Source: Zopfochytrium polystomum (taxonomy: Eukaryota; Chytridiomycota; Chytridiomycetes; Chytridiales; Chytridiaceae). Taken from it: DNA of 63,201 nucleotides. A model generated the notes under the pieces. That model saw nothing but the letters and a program-made list of their open reading frames with translations, was not told the DNA's origin and searched no databases. Positions 1 through 10,767 of the stretch are shown piece after piece. Each line of letters begins with the position of its first letter. The stretch's first letter is position 1. Location: the NCBI GenBank assembly GCA_025765615.1, contig JAIVFJ010000334.1, positions 1-63,201 of the forward strand. Direction: 5' to 3'. A program made the position numbers and the translations under genes.

Positions 1-562
1 ACAGGAGGCAGGAGGTGGGTGGAAGGCGCAGGCGAGAAGGAAGAGAGGCGAGGCAGCGGAGGTGGTTTTGGTTGCAGTTACTGTCGGATGGTGGTAGCGT
101 TTGTTGTCCATGATGCGACGGCCAATTGCCACGATGTGCCCTCCCTGTCACTGCCAATTGCTGCGCGGATTGCTGAGTGTCCCCGATTGAAGTAGACTGC
201 GTTTGAGAGAAGAAAGGCTGAGGGTTTGCCATTGACCGACGCACATACATTGATATTTGCATATCAGGTCGGAAGACCGAAGGATCTTCTCTGATACGAC
301 ACAAAGCCGCAACGTCAGTATTTGATGCTATTTGTCTCCGTCCCCAGCTTATGCATCCATTTTGGCTTGTTGACAACTCCTTGTGATCGACACAGGGCAC
401 GCGAGCGGACCCTCGAAGAAGAGTGCATTAGAGTGAAACGAAGTAGCCATACCCTTATAGAACTACAGCAAACTCCTTCATTTGCTTGTCAGTGCTCCGG
501 TTCGCGTTCTTTGGAGAGAAAAGTTATTTTTGTTCGACATACTTGCTTGGACTCTGCCCGAC
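1..562. other. Upstream region, no gene seen
   Basis: No open frame here has coding character on either strand. The stretch precedes the F-box gene and probably holds its promoter and 5' leader. I see no clear TATA box at a useful distance. The left end is purine-rich (positions 1-65). Confidence 0.4.
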
Positions 563-2019
563 ATGTCACTCTGGTGCCCGAGCGACGCTCCGCAGGAGCA
601 GTGTGTGACGCTGCAAACGTACGAGGATGCAGGCAAACCTTCCTGCGCGTCTTCCACTAGCACCACTAAGAGCGACCGCATTGACGCGAGCGTCGACCTC
701 TTCTCAACCCTCCCGAACGAGCTCGTCGGCCGCATCCTCGCCTTCGTCCACGACCATCGTTCCTTCGGGCGGCTCTGCTGCGCCTCCAAATCGTGGTCAA
801 CCCGCGCCGCCGCCGACCCGCACTGGCGCCGCTTGTACCTGTCGCGCTGGCGCATGCCGCGAATACGAAAGAGCGGCAACGAGGCAACAGACGCACTTGC
901 CGCCGTGAACCCCCCGCCGAACGCGCGTCAAGCGACGACTGGCTCACTCGGCAGCCCCGCGAACTACCCGTCACCCACCGCCTGGAAGGCGTTCTACGCG
1001 CACCGCTGGTCGCTCCACCGCCGCTGGCGATCCGGCCAGCCGCCCGTCCTGCGCTGCCTCCCGCTCAGCGCCCTCAACGTGTCCGCAGTGAACAGAGACT
1101 GGATCGCCCTGCGCGGGCTCCAACGCTTGCAGATCGTGAAAAGATCCGACGGCTCCTGCTTGCGCACCCTGCACGACTTGGGTCAACTGAACTACACTTT
1201 CGTCGACCCCAACGGCCGCGGCGTGCTGGTGGCGTCGTACGCCTTTTCGTTCTTCTCAAGAGGTCTGAACCCAGAACCCGCAAAGCTGAAGCTAGTGAAC
1301 GCGGCGACAGGCCAGTACAGGCTGCTTCTCCCTTGGCACCAGCCCACTGTCCGTCTCCTTCACTTGACTGAAACGAGAATCCTGGCCGTGTGCTGTATCG
1401 GGAAAACAACTGTGTGGGACCGGGCGTCGGGGAGATTAATGCACAATTATGAGCCAGAGGATTTCGACGCGGTCGCCGTCGGCGCGCACAGCGACCATGT
1501 TGCGATGCTTACTCGTTCCGGTATGATCAAGCTGTGGAACATTGATACAGGCAGACAAGATACGCTGGCCACACAAGTCGACATTGGTGGCTTGCAAGAT
1601 GAGAAACTGCCCCTTCTCGAGTACGATGGCTACCGTATTGCGCTCCATTTTCCGACCTCAAAGGTCGTGCGGGTTTGGAGCTCTCAGACAGGCACCCTTT
1701 GCAGCGAGATTGATGTTTCCTTTGAAAGATACCAGGGCATGAGTCTTGATGGAAGCCGGCTCGCAGCCTTGTTATGGAAAGAAAACAGCGCTGCAAAAGT
1801 TCTTGTGTGGGACTTGGAGTCTGGATTGAAGCTCCACCACATTGAAATTTCAGGATTGCCGCCGTTCCAAGTCACCATGGACAGGTTGTCAGTGATTGCT
1901 GCAACGGTAAGAGAATCATGAATTAAGGAGTTTTCTCTCTCGTTGTTAAAATTTATTAGAGAGATTCCTTAAGAATCTGGGACTTCGGCACCGGAACACC
2001 TTTCGCAGACGATCTCTGA
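563..2019 (+). CDS. F-box protein with WD40-like propeller repeats
   Basis: Probable substrate-recognition subunit of an SCF ubiquitin ligase. The start is the ATG at 563; the open frame extends upstream to about 482 but without an ATG. An F-box lies at about residues 46-90 (LFSTLPNELVGRILAF followed by a conserved CCASKSW segment and a Trp/Leu-rich end). Behind it are degenerate WD-type strands such as KLWNIDTG and VLVWDLESG. The long frame stops at 1921, but a GTAAGA donor at 1907 and a TTATTAG acceptor at 1959 define a 53-nt intron. Splicing adds an in-frame RIWDFGTG WD strand and a stop at 2017-2019, giving about 467 residues. The match of the extra exon to the WD pattern strongly supports the intron. 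The substrate is unknown. Confidence 0.8.
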
Positions 2020-2212
2020 CGGAACGGCAGCGGTTCGCTTCCAGTTCTGCGTGGGAACAGTCCAGCTGTCACACTGCGCGGCCTTGACTTGTCACACACA
2101 CATCAGACTGCTGCCTCTGATGGTCTTGTAATCATGCATTGCAAGAAAATCGATTTGCTGCTGGAGAAGAGAACAACAGAGTGTGGGAAATAAAACCACC
2201 ATGCGAGGAGCT

Positions 2213-2518
2213 TTAGAATATTGTAATTCTTTGACCGGTTTCGAACCCGGGCTCGAACGAGCCGAAGAAGCTCATGTAGCTGGAAGCGCCGGCGCCGCCG
2301 CCGGCGGTTGCGGAGACCTCGGAGTTAAACGCCTCTTGGCGCAGTTCGGGCGGCGCCGGGGCGACGGTGCCAAACTGCTTGACCACGGCGGGACCCATGG
2401 CGAGTGCAAAGTCGGAGGCGCCCTCGGCAAACGGCTTGTTGTAGTCGACTGTGATTTTTGCGTGGTCAAAGACGCCTGGATCGTTGCTGGGGAGCACGCC
2501 GAGCACGCTGTAGAGCAG
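2213..2518 (-). pseudogene. Orphan coding fragment, possible C-terminal piece of a heme-peroxidase-like protein
   Basis: A minus-strand open stretch of about 100 codons with coding-like GC-rich third positions. It contains VLPSNDPGVFDHAKIT and SDFALAMGPAVVKQFG, a pattern loosely like the C-terminal part of class I/II peroxidases (loss of substrate-channel residues, then a DFA.A....LG helix). It has no ATG at the proper place and is cut off at about 2519, where it meets the fragment of another gene reading the opposite way. The peroxidase assignment is a guess; the truncated state is what I see. Confidence 0.3.
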
Positions 2519-2520
2519 AG

Positions 2521-2770
2521 ATGATCACGATTGACTCCACCACCCCGCTCGACTGCAAGGGAACCGGTCTCGTCATCTCCGCGTCAGACAACGGCTCGCC
2601 TACCCCCACCGCTAGCCCGGTCCTGATCGGTTCCGACGGGGACTGGCTCGGCCGCTCCCTCGGGCACGGCGACTTTGACCAAGACCAGAGCATCGCCAAA
2701 GACCAGGTGGACGGCCCTGCTTCTGCTGATTGGCGTGGCTGCCGTTCTGGTCGCGTCCCTCGCTGCTTAA
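2521..2770 (+). pseudogene. Truncated relic of the GPI-anchored-type protein gene at 8169-8840
   Basis: This stretch matches the 3' third of the intact gene at 8169-8840. The motif DSTTPLDCKGTGLVIS is followed by a degraded Ser/Pro linker and, in a different frame, by the C-terminal hydrophobic tail ending in VASLAA and TAA at 2768-2770. The similarity continues into the 3' flank to about 2886, against about 8997 in the intact copy. At least one frameshift lies between the two halves and the 5' two thirds are missing, so it is a dead copy. Confidence 0.85.
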
Positions 2771-2887
2771 TGATGCAAATTGCGTTCACACACCCACACA
2801 CATTCTTTAACAGGCTCAGGTTTGCCAATCTCCGCTGTTTTCTTTTTCCTCTCCCTCTTGCTTGCTACGTAATCTAAATGCCAACCA

Positions 2888-2890
<3 letters not shown>

Positions 2891-2920
<30 letters not shown>
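2891..2920. repeat. (CT)15 microsatellite, left flank of the inserted element
   Basis: Thirty bases of perfect CT dinucleotide directly abut the left terminal inverted repeat. A further CT run in the same top-strand orientation continues on the far side of the element at 5982-6005. This is the expected picture if the element inserted into one CT tract. Confidence 0.9.
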
Positions 2921-2925
<5 letters not shown>

Positions 2926-3205
2926 CGTTCACCACCCCCCCGAACCGACAAACTCGCTTCTTTCGTCGTGTAAACAAAGGAGGGAGTCGGTACTTTCGCG
3001 CCGAAAGGCGCAGCCTTGCGTCGACCCTTTCCTCTCCCTCTTTTTTTCTCTCTTTCACTTTTTCTTACTTTTTTTCCATGTTTGGCCGAAAAAGCGGTTA
3101 AAAACAGTCAAAGTATAATATGATCTGAGAGAGGCAGCACGAGAGAAAAAAAAAAGAAAAAAAAAATCGACCGTCAAGTCCGCCTGTGTGCGTGGCAGCT
3201 GTCGA
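2921..3205 (+). repeat. Left terminal inverted repeat
   Basis: Pairs with 5680-5981. The outer 190 bp are almost identical to the inverse of the right arm apart from homopolymer lengths (for example seven versus eight C/G after the CACC motif). The inner 100 bp are more diverged but still alignable (GTCAAGTCC versus GTCACGTCC, CGCCTGTG versus CACCTGTG). Confidence 0.85.
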
Positions 3206-5679
3206 TCGTGGCCGTCTGTGCCCATACTGATCCTTACTGCAGCTGACGGCGTCGCCAGTCCACAAGCTTCCAACCTACATCTGGCTGCATCCAGGGACTT
3301 GGTGAGCCATCGTCAACAGCACAAGTTTTCGACGAACCAGAAACAGAAGCAGAAGCAGACTGTGGAGCAACTAGTTGTTCACCCATGAGCCATGTTCAGA
3401 GGAACAACTGCGTTCTCTCCTGTCACTGCCTGGATCCTCCTATTAATTTACACTTGTCCTCCCTCTTTCAGCAGCATCCACAATGTTAAGATCCACAACA
3501 CTCATCAGTCACAGCTTTGTGACAAGTTTGTGCGACAACGCACCAGCCACGAGAGGACCAGAGAAGACGCTGACAACAAGGTGCGTGCCTCTGTGCTTAT
3601 ACTTCTTCATAGGCTTCGTCCTGGCCATCTTGGGCCAGCTGGTCAATCTCACCATCAATTGCTACGTGCGGCTGTGGCGCTCAAGGACGTTGGCGCCTGT
3701 GCATACAGCGAACATGCATGTCTGCTGCAGCCATCTTCAACCACGCGCTTTGTGGTACATGACTGCAGTAGGTTCACCTGGGACAATTGCCCGCTGGAGG
3801 TGTCGCTGCAGAAGGCCATGCCTTATTTCGCCTCGATTTTGTTGAAAATTAACGCAGCCTGACATTTTTTGACGCACCTTTACTGACCTGTACCACTTTA
3901 TCCCTGTTGCTTCTGCAGTAAACGCAAGTTACTGAGTGTAGTGTTATTTGTGATGACTGGCTTACTCTCGACTGAGTCCTCCTTGTTCTTCTCTTTCTGC
4001 CGACAAACATCTTTCTGATCCCACCATTTATATTCACAAATGTTACAAATAAACTTCGCAATTCCTGTTTCAGCGCACTTGCGGTAAAGGGTTGGTGGTG
4101 AGCTTCGTTTGTTTAAACAAGCTTGTCAACTTGATTATATTCATGGAACCTCGAGTGTTCTCGGGTGAGTTGTTACCTCAATCAAAAATGAAGCCATGGA
4201 CGCTTGGTCAGCGTAACCTTGGATGTCGTCAGCAAGAACTTTAGCAGACTCGGAGGAGCTTTTCAAAAAGCGCCTTGAATTCAGGGCAAATTGGCCTGTT
4301 GGTGATGGGGGAGATTGTCTTGTTAGAGTAGCTGCAGCGAGGGAGGCGCTCTGCAGCTGTGACGACGGCCTGGTGGCAGCGGTGGCAGCCTTGGTGGTGA
4401 GAGCCGAGGACGAGGAGAGTGAGAGTTTGTGAACCAGCTGCTGCAGGGCGGGAGAGACTGCTACTGAATGAACCAAGGGGCGGCCAAGGGGTGGCTTGTG
4501 ATGGTGGCGTGGTTTGGTGGATGTGGGCACAAGGGGGTAACGACAGAGAACATCTCACACCCCCAAAAGTGTAATTTTCTGGTGGGAATCTCCCTCGATT
4601 TGCACATCTCCATGAGTTCTGCAACCACAACCATATTGTTCTCTCGGTTCAGAGCGCAACAGTCCAAAATACCACGACAGCAGGGAAAACGTGATGGTTG
4701 CGCTTTGCTTGCATAAATATAAACTCTGGCAGTGCCAGACCCTCTCTGTGGTGTTCAATTAAGCACCGAGTTTCGCCCAGGAGGAAGGTTTCAATACATT
4801 GATAAAAAATGGTTTGTGGGTACACTGGCAGTGATGGGCGTCTTTGCAAGCTGCGCTAGTGAAACCGTTTGGCTCTACTGATTCTACTCATTTGGCCACT
4901 CACTTATCACTGGGGATGCACAAGACGCCTGTCAACACGAAAAAAAGCTGTGACACCATTGACTGGGAAAAAAAAAAAATGCAGCCATCCATTGCTGCCG
5001 CCATTGCTGCCACCACTCCCACCTCCACCATCAGTCCCACCCACCCACTGACCGTGATATACTGCTGAGACGCCCGCCATTAAGAACAGCTGGTCACTGT
5101 TGCTGCACACACCTCCCTCACTGCTCCAGCTGGGTTGCCACCTACAGTTTTGGTTCAAGCAACAAAGAACACACAACCCGCAAGCAGACGCAGAGACAGC
5201 GTCCTGCGCTTTTTTTAACTTCTGCTATGAAGAGATCATTTCTTGTGCTACTGCTTTCTCCTGGTCTCCCCCACCTATCACTGTCGTGCTCCAAAGTGGT
5301 TTTCAATAGACTCGATGAACCTTGCCTGCTCCCATAAATTTCAGCCCATTCTCCCCCAGTAATGAAACAGACTGGTTGGAACGCCTCCCAGGTCGGTCTC
5401 CTTTGCCCTTAATAAACTTCAGTCGAAGCGAAAAGGTGACTTTTTCAAAATTGAAAGTTTGACACACTCTATTGCGGTTTTTTGGAGCAGAAGGACCAGA
5501 CAATAGACGTGGAGGAAGCACGTTGAATCAAGCGCTCCTTGGGAAGGAGCGCTTTGTCAACAATCCCTAGATGCGACAATCCCACTTGTGAGCTGCTGCC
5601 CCGGTACTGGCTGGAATCAGTGATGACTGAGGTGGGTACACATTTGCTCTTCGCCGCCAGCAGGAGCGCTGCATCCACG

Positions 5680-5981
5680 TCGCGTCGCACGGCGCCCACA
5701 GGTGGACGTGACAGTCGTTTTTTTTTTTTTTTTTTTTTTTTTTTTTCCTGTCGTCCTGCCTATCTCTCATATAATATTAATTAATGCTTTGACTGTTTTA
5801 ACAGCTTTTTTGGGCCAAACATGGAAAAAAAAAGTAAGAAAAAGTGAAAGAGAGAAAAAAGAGGGAGAGGAAAGGGTCGACGCAAGGCTGCGCCTTTCGG
5901 CGCGAAAGTACCGACTCCCTCCTTTGTTTACACGACGAAAGAAGCGAGTTTGTCGGTTCGGGGGGGGTGGTGAACGGGGTG
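5680..5981 (-). repeat. Right terminal inverted repeat
   Basis: Inverse partner of 2921-3205. It holds a poly-T run at about 5720-5747 that corresponds to the poly-A block of the left arm. Its outer end touches a CT microsatellite (5982-6005) about 150 bp upstream of the GNAT start codon. Confidence 0.85.
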
Positions 5982-6155
5982 CTCTCTCTCTCTCTCTCTC
6001 TCTCTTTAACTCGTGAATGAATGAATCATTGGCCTCGTAATCACAATCATCGAATCACGGAAAACTGAATCGATGCCTGGCAGACCTTGTCAACAGTCGA
6101 GCACACAGAAGGCGCCTTTTTTTTTTTTTTTTGCCCACCCGCCCCGCTGATCACG

Positions 6156-6908
6156 ATGGCACCGACGCCGCCAACTCTCCTGCACGTCGGCGAGCCGCGC
6201 CGAGACGACCCGAACCCCCATCCCGCCGTCCCCACGCGCGGTCCTCGAAGGCCCTCGCATTGCGCTCGAACCACTAACCCTCTCCCACCTCTTCAAGACG
6301 GCTGCGGCGGCGACGGCGGCGAAGACCAGCTAGCCCCAACAACAACACCGCTCGCCGCGCGCCTCTTCCAGCTCTCCAGCGTCGACTACGACGCCTTCGC
6401 GCACATGCCCTTTGGCCCCTTCCCCGACCCGCCCGCCTTCGCCGCCTACTTTCGTATCTACGCCGGCACCAACCCCACCCGCCAGGGCTTCCTCATCCGC
6501 GACCGAGCCTCCGGCGAATACATAGGCCACATCGGCTACCTCGAGCCGCGCCACGGCGATTTCGCGCGCACAATCGAGATCGGCGCAATCTGGATCGCAA
6601 AACAGGCGCACGGACAGCGCGTCGCCGCCGAAGCAACTTACCTGCTGCTCGCGTACGCGTTTGACGAGCTCGGGTTCGCGAGGGTCGAGTGGAAGTGCCA
6701 TCACGAGAACGTTGCGAGCAGGAGGACCGCTGAGAGTGTCGGAATGGTGTATGAGGGCACGTTTAGGAAGCACATGTACATGAAGGGACACTGGAGGCAC
6801 TCGATCTGGCTCGCCATGGTCGACGACGACTGGCCCGCCGCCGCCGCCAAGCTCGTCGCGCGCTTGAGCGATGCACCGCCCCTGCGCATCGGTGCTGGGG
6901 AGAACTGA
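6156..6908 (+). CDS. GNAT-family N-acetyltransferase (RimJ/RimL-like), frame interrupted twice
   Basis: Transfers an acetyl group from acetyl-CoA to an amine; the substrate is unknown. The start ATG at 6156 opens a segment with the family's VGEP motif. The next conserved block, VLEGPRIALEPLTLSHLF, lies in the next frame (6241 onward), and from about 6330 the sequence returns to the first frame. It then runs through the classic core: PFGPF, IGHIGYL, ARTIEIGAIWI, the acetyl-CoA-loop region AHGQRVAAEATYLLL, VEWKCHHENVASRRTAESVG and YEGTFRKHMYMKGHWRHS. The length of about 250 residues is normal. The two compensating frame changes lie near runs of C and in GCGGCGGC repeats, so they may be assembly errors; otherwise the gene is damaged. 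A decayed second copy lies at 10768-10935. Confidence 0.8.
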   Translation: MAPTPPTLLHVGEPRRDDPNPHPAVPTRGPRRPSHCARTTNPLPPLQDGCGGDGGEDQLAPTTTPLAARLFQLSSVDYDAFAHMPFGPFPDPPAFAAYFRIYAGTNPTRQGFLIRDRASGEYIGHIGYLEPRHGDFARTIEIGAIWIAKQAHGQRVAAEATYLLLAYAFDELGFARVEWKCHHENVASRRTAESVGMVYEGTFRKHMYMKGHWRHSIWLAMVDDDWPAAAAKLVARLSDAPPLRIGAGEN

Positions 6909-8067
6909 GCGATTGTATGACGTCGAGGGAAAGGGTTTCTTGTTGTCGTTGTTGCTGTTGTTCTCGTCCTCCTCGCTCTTTGGAGTGATTAGATTAGTCG
7001 AGTGCCCAGTGCCCATACAATACATTAAGGTTCGAATGAGGCTTTGATCGCCTTGTCGTTTGCTGCCTTCCTAACCTCCGCAAACGTTCATCCACGCATC
7101 GCCAGCAGCAGACGACGAGAATAGTAAAGCAAGAAATGGGGGCTTCGGCAGTAACACCCAACACAAAGAAGCTATACCGGGCACCCCCCGCCCCGACCCC
7201 GACGACCTGCGTCCCGCCCACGAACGGCCCGCCCGTCGGTCTGCCCACCATCTTCCCAAAGATGACCCGTCCGTCCTGATTAATGAAAACCGCCCGGTCA
7301 ACAACTGTTTGACGGAAGCCTTTGACACCATCTTTATCGTGTGTTGTTTAAGTTTTTTTTCGTTTTTCGACTTGGCCTTACGAATAACCTTAATCTTCCC
7401 GTTTGAACAAAGTCCTATCCCGCGCAAACTTGTGCTTCTTCGTGGATTAGCTGTAAGTAGCGGCTTTCGCTTTGATTCACTTTTTGACCGCGAACCGAGC
7501 AGTTTTTGCGCGGGCAAGACGCTGTTCGCTTTGTTGTCGTTGCGCTGAAATCCAAGCATTTCCCCGACTTATTCTTTTTTTGCCCCCAACCTTTGAACTT
7601 GTTTGGTGACCTCTTCAGCCCACAGCATAAAATGCCCAAGTATGCACAGAGAAAGGGAAGGTGCAAGATTCCAGACTGACACAGCTCCCCTATACAACCC
7701 CATAAATACGAGAGAAAAAAAAAGACGATAAAGGCTGACTTTTATTTTCCCTTCCTACTCGGACCAGCGTAGAGCTGGTTTCTCCACTTCATTTTTCTCC
7801 AGTTTACGATCCCCGAACCCATCCCGATTCCCAGCCAACCACACACAGGAGCTCTTTTTTGATATCCTGTGAAAATAAGAAATAAAGTGAAAAATTCGGT
7901 CGAGCCGTGGTCTTTCCCGAGCCAAGCTGGGTTTGGCGAAAAATTTTTTTTTCTTCCTTCTTTCTTTGGAGAGTGAGCGCAGCCATGCAATGTTGGAGAG
8001 ACACTTGGAGAGACATCGCCCGCCACAAATGGAAGATGTCTGATGAGGACAGACACTTTCGCGCACG
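6909..8067. other. Intergenic region, no gene supported
   Basis: Lies between the GNAT gene and the promoter of the next gene. Frames on both strands look like shadow or UTR sequence. The GNAT 3' end has a GTTGTCGTTGTTGCTGTTGTT repeat-like tract (6942-6962). I see no RNA gene. Confidence 0.4.
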
Positions 8068-8074
8068 TATAAAT
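8068..8074 (+). promoter_or_regulatory. Probable TATA box (TATAAAT)
   Basis: TATAAAT lies 17 nt before the first in-frame ATG (8091) and about 95 nt before the second (8169). A normal TATA-to-start distance of about 30 bp would place transcription start near 8100, downstream of the first ATG. This favours translation from 8169. Confidence 0.5.
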
Positions 8075-8168
8075 TAGCCCAGTCCAGTCAATGAAAATCA
8101 ACCACTCCCAAACACATTCACCGGCTCTTCTCCTTCACCTTCCTCAAACACTCCAATACTCGCCAAAA

Positions 8169-8840
8169 ATGAACGCGACCTTCACCGACCTCACCCGCCA
8201 CTTCCGCTCCGCCGCCTCCGGCGCGACCCTCAACTTCTACGCCTACTCCAGCTCCTCCTGCACCGACTCCTCCCTCGACCTCCTCGCGCACTTTGTCGGC
8301 CAACCCACCTGCAGTAACTACCCCTGCACGCGCCAGAACTACGGCCCATACGTCTCCACCGACTGCGCCGACGGCAACTTCGACTCCATCGCGGCCCAGC
8401 GCTTCGGCTCCTCCAGCTACGTCGCCGTCGCCGGCTACGACACCTCCTGCACCCTCGCGGGCTCTTTCTACATCCGCGCTGACGGCGGCTGCTACACCTC
8501 CGGCAACAAGGACACCGACTCGGGGTTCGTCGCCACCATCAACGGGAACCTCGCAACCGTCAAGGTGTACACGAACCCGACGTGCTCCGGAGACCCAAAG
8601 GTCTCGATCGACTCGACTACCCCGCTCGACTGCAAGGGCACCGGCCTCGTCATCTCCGCCGCGTCGAATAAAGGTTCACCCCTCCCCACCGGATCGGCTG
8701 CTGCTCCCACAGGCACAGGCTCAAGCGCCTCCCCTTCGTCGACGGCGACCAAGAGCGGGGCGTCGCCAAAGGTCGATTCGGCGGTCCTGATTGTGCTTGT
8801 CGGCGCGGCTGCCGGTCTGATCGCGTCCCTTGCTGCTTAA
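8169..8840 (+). CDS. Putative cell-surface protein with GPI-anchor-type C-terminus
   Basis: About 223 residues. The N-terminal part (residues 1-155) is Cys-, Ser- and Tyr-rich, with at least eight cysteines spaced as in small extracellular fungal domains. A Ser/Thr/Gly/Pro-rich linker of about 45 residues follows, then a hydrophobic tail (AVLIVLVGAAAGLIASLAA) at the very C-terminus. Such a tail with no cytosolic extension is typical of GPI-anchor attachment signals. The N-terminus lacks a clean signal peptide from either in-frame ATG (8091 or 8169), so a short 5' exon may be missing. The function is unknown. A truncated relic of this gene lies at 2521-2770. Confidence 0.7.
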   Translation: MNATFTDLTRHFRSAASGATLNFYAYSSSSCTDSSLDLLAHFVGQPTCSNYPCTRQNYGPYVSTDCADGNFDSIAAQRFGSSSYVAVAGYDTSCTLAGSFYIRADGGCYTSGNKDTDSGFVATINGNLATVKVYTNPTCSGDPKVSIDSTTPLDCKGTGLVISAASNKGSPLPTGSAAAPTGTGSSASPSSTATKSGASPKVDSAVLIVLVGAAAGLIASLAA

Positions 8841-9809
8841 TCACTCGTTGAAGATGATCACATCGCGTTCACAGCCACCCCACCAGTCTATAAAAAATTT
8901 CCCATTCTCCGTTGTTTTCTTTCTCTCCCACTCTTTCTCTAAGTGTGTTTCCTTTACGACTCTTCTAGCTTGCTTAACTTTGTAATCCAAAAATGCCTTC
9001 ACTTTGCGGTGCGAAAGCATGTTGCTTTCTCTTGACTCCCACAAAGACCTTTTATGTTGAACGAAGAAAAAAAGAATAAGACGAAAACAGCTATTTTCGG
9101 TTTCCTTGGAACCAAACAACCATGTGCTTTGAAGGCTTCAATTTTTTCTTTTTCGTTCCCCCAACAAAGTGCACTCACAATGAGAAAAGATTGATCGTTA
9201 TAGCGATCTGCGCCGAAGAACTCAGCTGCAACCCGCGGCACAAACCCACGGAAGTCCCGCGCCCAGCTCGCCGCAATCCCAAGCACATATGAGCAGCTGT
9301 TTGCTTGCTCACCATGACGTGTAATCGCGACTTACGCACTAATCCTCGAACTGTGTGTGACAAATTTAGTGTGGGATTTTTGTTACGAGGGGCTGTAGGC
9401 TCGACGATTTTGCTCGTCCTTTTCCCATATCTGCCCTCAGGGGTGGACACTCGATTGATCTTCTGGAGAGGTGGCTGCGTTAAGAAGGTCCGGAAGCGCT
9501 ATTTTTCGGCCGGATGCCGACTGTTTATGGACTTGAATTTGAAAGGCAAGCCGACCCCGACAACCCGCCGGTTTGCAAGGATAACCAACAAAATTGAGTT
9601 TGTCTTTCTGTCTCTCGTTCCGTACTTGGCGTCGGAATCTTCTGGTCTTGTTTTCTAATCATTCCGAAGAACGGCTGATCACGGCCCTCCTCCATAAAAC
9701 AGCCCTCCCTCCAGCTCCCCGACAACATTCCTCGCAACCAAGTCATCGCCACGCGATCGCCTCCAACACCCTCCACCTTTATTCTCTAATACACACTCTA
9801 CAACCAGCA
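8841..9809. other. Intergenic region with 3' flank of the surface-protein gene
   Basis: The first 155 bp resemble 2771-2886, the flank of the relic copy, so the segmental duplication included the 3' UTR. The remainder has no convincing gene. The last 130 bp are CT-rich and precede the nitroreductase start. Confidence 0.4.
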
Positions 9810-10580
9810 ATGGCCTCGACCACCCCCTTCCTCGAAGCCGTCAAGATCCGCCGCTCGACGGTGGCCCTCGGCAAATCCACTTCTGTCTCGGACGCCCGCG
9901 TCCTCGAACTCGTGCGCGAATCCGTCACCCACGCGCCGTCGTCCTTCTCGCTCGAGTCCTGCCGCACCATCGTCCTGCTCGGCGACGAGCACGAAAAGCT
10001 GTGGGACATTGCCCTCCAGGCCATGAAGGACGCCGGCCTGCCGGACCAGGTCATCCAGACGCAGGCTCCCAAGCTTGCCGCTCACCGCAACGCGCATGGA
10101 ACGGTGAGTGTGTCTTTTTGTTTTGTGTCATGGTAGTGTGTTGAATCTCGCTGAAACTATTCCATCCAGGTCCTTTTCTTTGAAGACACCTCGGCCGCCG
10201 ACGCCCTCCCAGCCATGCTTCAACCCGTCGTCAAGAGCCACCCCGAATGTAAGCTCCCTCCCGTTCGACCGTCTCCTCCGCGAATCTCCTAACACATCTT
10301 GCTTCTCTTCCTCCCCACCCCCCACGCAGGGGCCGAGCACGGCAACGCCATGGCGCAATACGTGCTCTGGACCGCGCTCTGCGCCGAGGGCCTCGGCTGC
10401 AACCTCCAGCACTTCAACCCCACCATCGACGCCGCCGTTGCCGCCGCCTGGAACGTCCCCGCCGAGTGGAAGCTCCGCGGGCAGCTCGTCTTTGGCGAGA
10501 AGCTTGGCCCACCCCGCGGCGGCGTCGACAAGAAGTTTAAGCCGATCGGGCCGAGAGTCGTTGTCTACGGCGCAAAGTGA
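9810..10580 (+). CDS. Nitroreductase-family protein (Frm2/Hbn1-like)
   Basis: FMN-dependent nitroreductase-fold protein; in yeast Frm2 and Hbn1 are linked to lipid signalling and oxidative stress. There are three exons: 9810-10103, 10170-10248 and 10330-10580. The 66-nt and 81-nt introns have GTGAGT..CAG and GTAAGC..CAG ends and preserve the frame, giving 207 residues, the usual family length. Motifs: RRSTVALGKS near the N-terminus (FMN-binding Arg/Ser region), THAPSSFSLESCRTIVLLG, VLFFEDTSA, and WAEHGNAMAQYVLWTALCAEGLGCNLQHFNP, with the C-terminal FGEKLGPP and KPIGPRVVVYG typical of the fungal subgroup. The start ATG follows a CAACCAGCA context. This is one of the cleanest genes in the window, with no frame breaks. 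Confidence 0.92.
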
Positions 10581-10609
10581 AAAGGATACGGGAGAAGGAC
10601 GGCGGGATA

Positions 10610-10639
<30 letters not shown>
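10610..10639 (+). repeat. Run of 30 G
   Basis: Uninterrupted G homopolymer 30 bp after the nitroreductase stop codon. It could fold as a G-quadruplex in the coding strand or nascent RNA and may influence 3' end formation. Its exact length in an assembly is unreliable. Confidence 0.9.
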
Positions 10640-10641
<2 letters not shown>

Positions 10642-10767
10642 TATATACTTTGGATAAAACAAACTGGTCTATTTGGCTTGCTGTTCCTTTATTTCGTAGC
10701 CGGCTGGCAGAGACCGATAATTTCTCTTCATGTTTTTTTTCCCCCCCTGTTGTTCTGGTACATCCCG

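Larger units (their letters stand above)
2921..5981. mobile_element. 3.06-kb element with ~290-bp terminal inverted repeats, probably a non-autonomous DNA transposon
   Basis: The outermost bases are CACCCCGTTCACCAC at 2921 and the exact inverse at 5967-5981. Inverted similarity continues inward for about 290 bp on each side, including a poly-A/poly-T block and a distinctive GC-rich palindromic core (CGCGCCGAAAGGCGC). CT microsatellite flanks both ends in the same orientation, so any target-site duplication is hidden. The interior (about 3206-5679) is AT-richer and CpG-poor. It has only short frames, for example an ATG-started 156-codon frame at 3392-3862 without recognisable homology. No transposase is visible. 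Long TIRs fit Mutator-like elements, and a MULE transposase relic lies at 40.5 kb, but a direct link is inference. Confidence 0.8.

Noticed and set aside
478..1409. Several minus-strand and alternative-frame ORFs over the first gene
   Set aside because: They overlap the F-box gene, have no domain and arise from the GC-rich codon bias.
2228..2256. GGTTTCGAACCCGG, which looks like a tRNA B box
   Set aside because: No A box, anticodon arm or acceptor stem can be folded around it on either strand.
3392..3862. 156-codon frame inside the TIR element
   Set aside because: It has an ATG, but no recognisable transposase or other domain, and a second overlapping frame of similar length; not supported as a gene.
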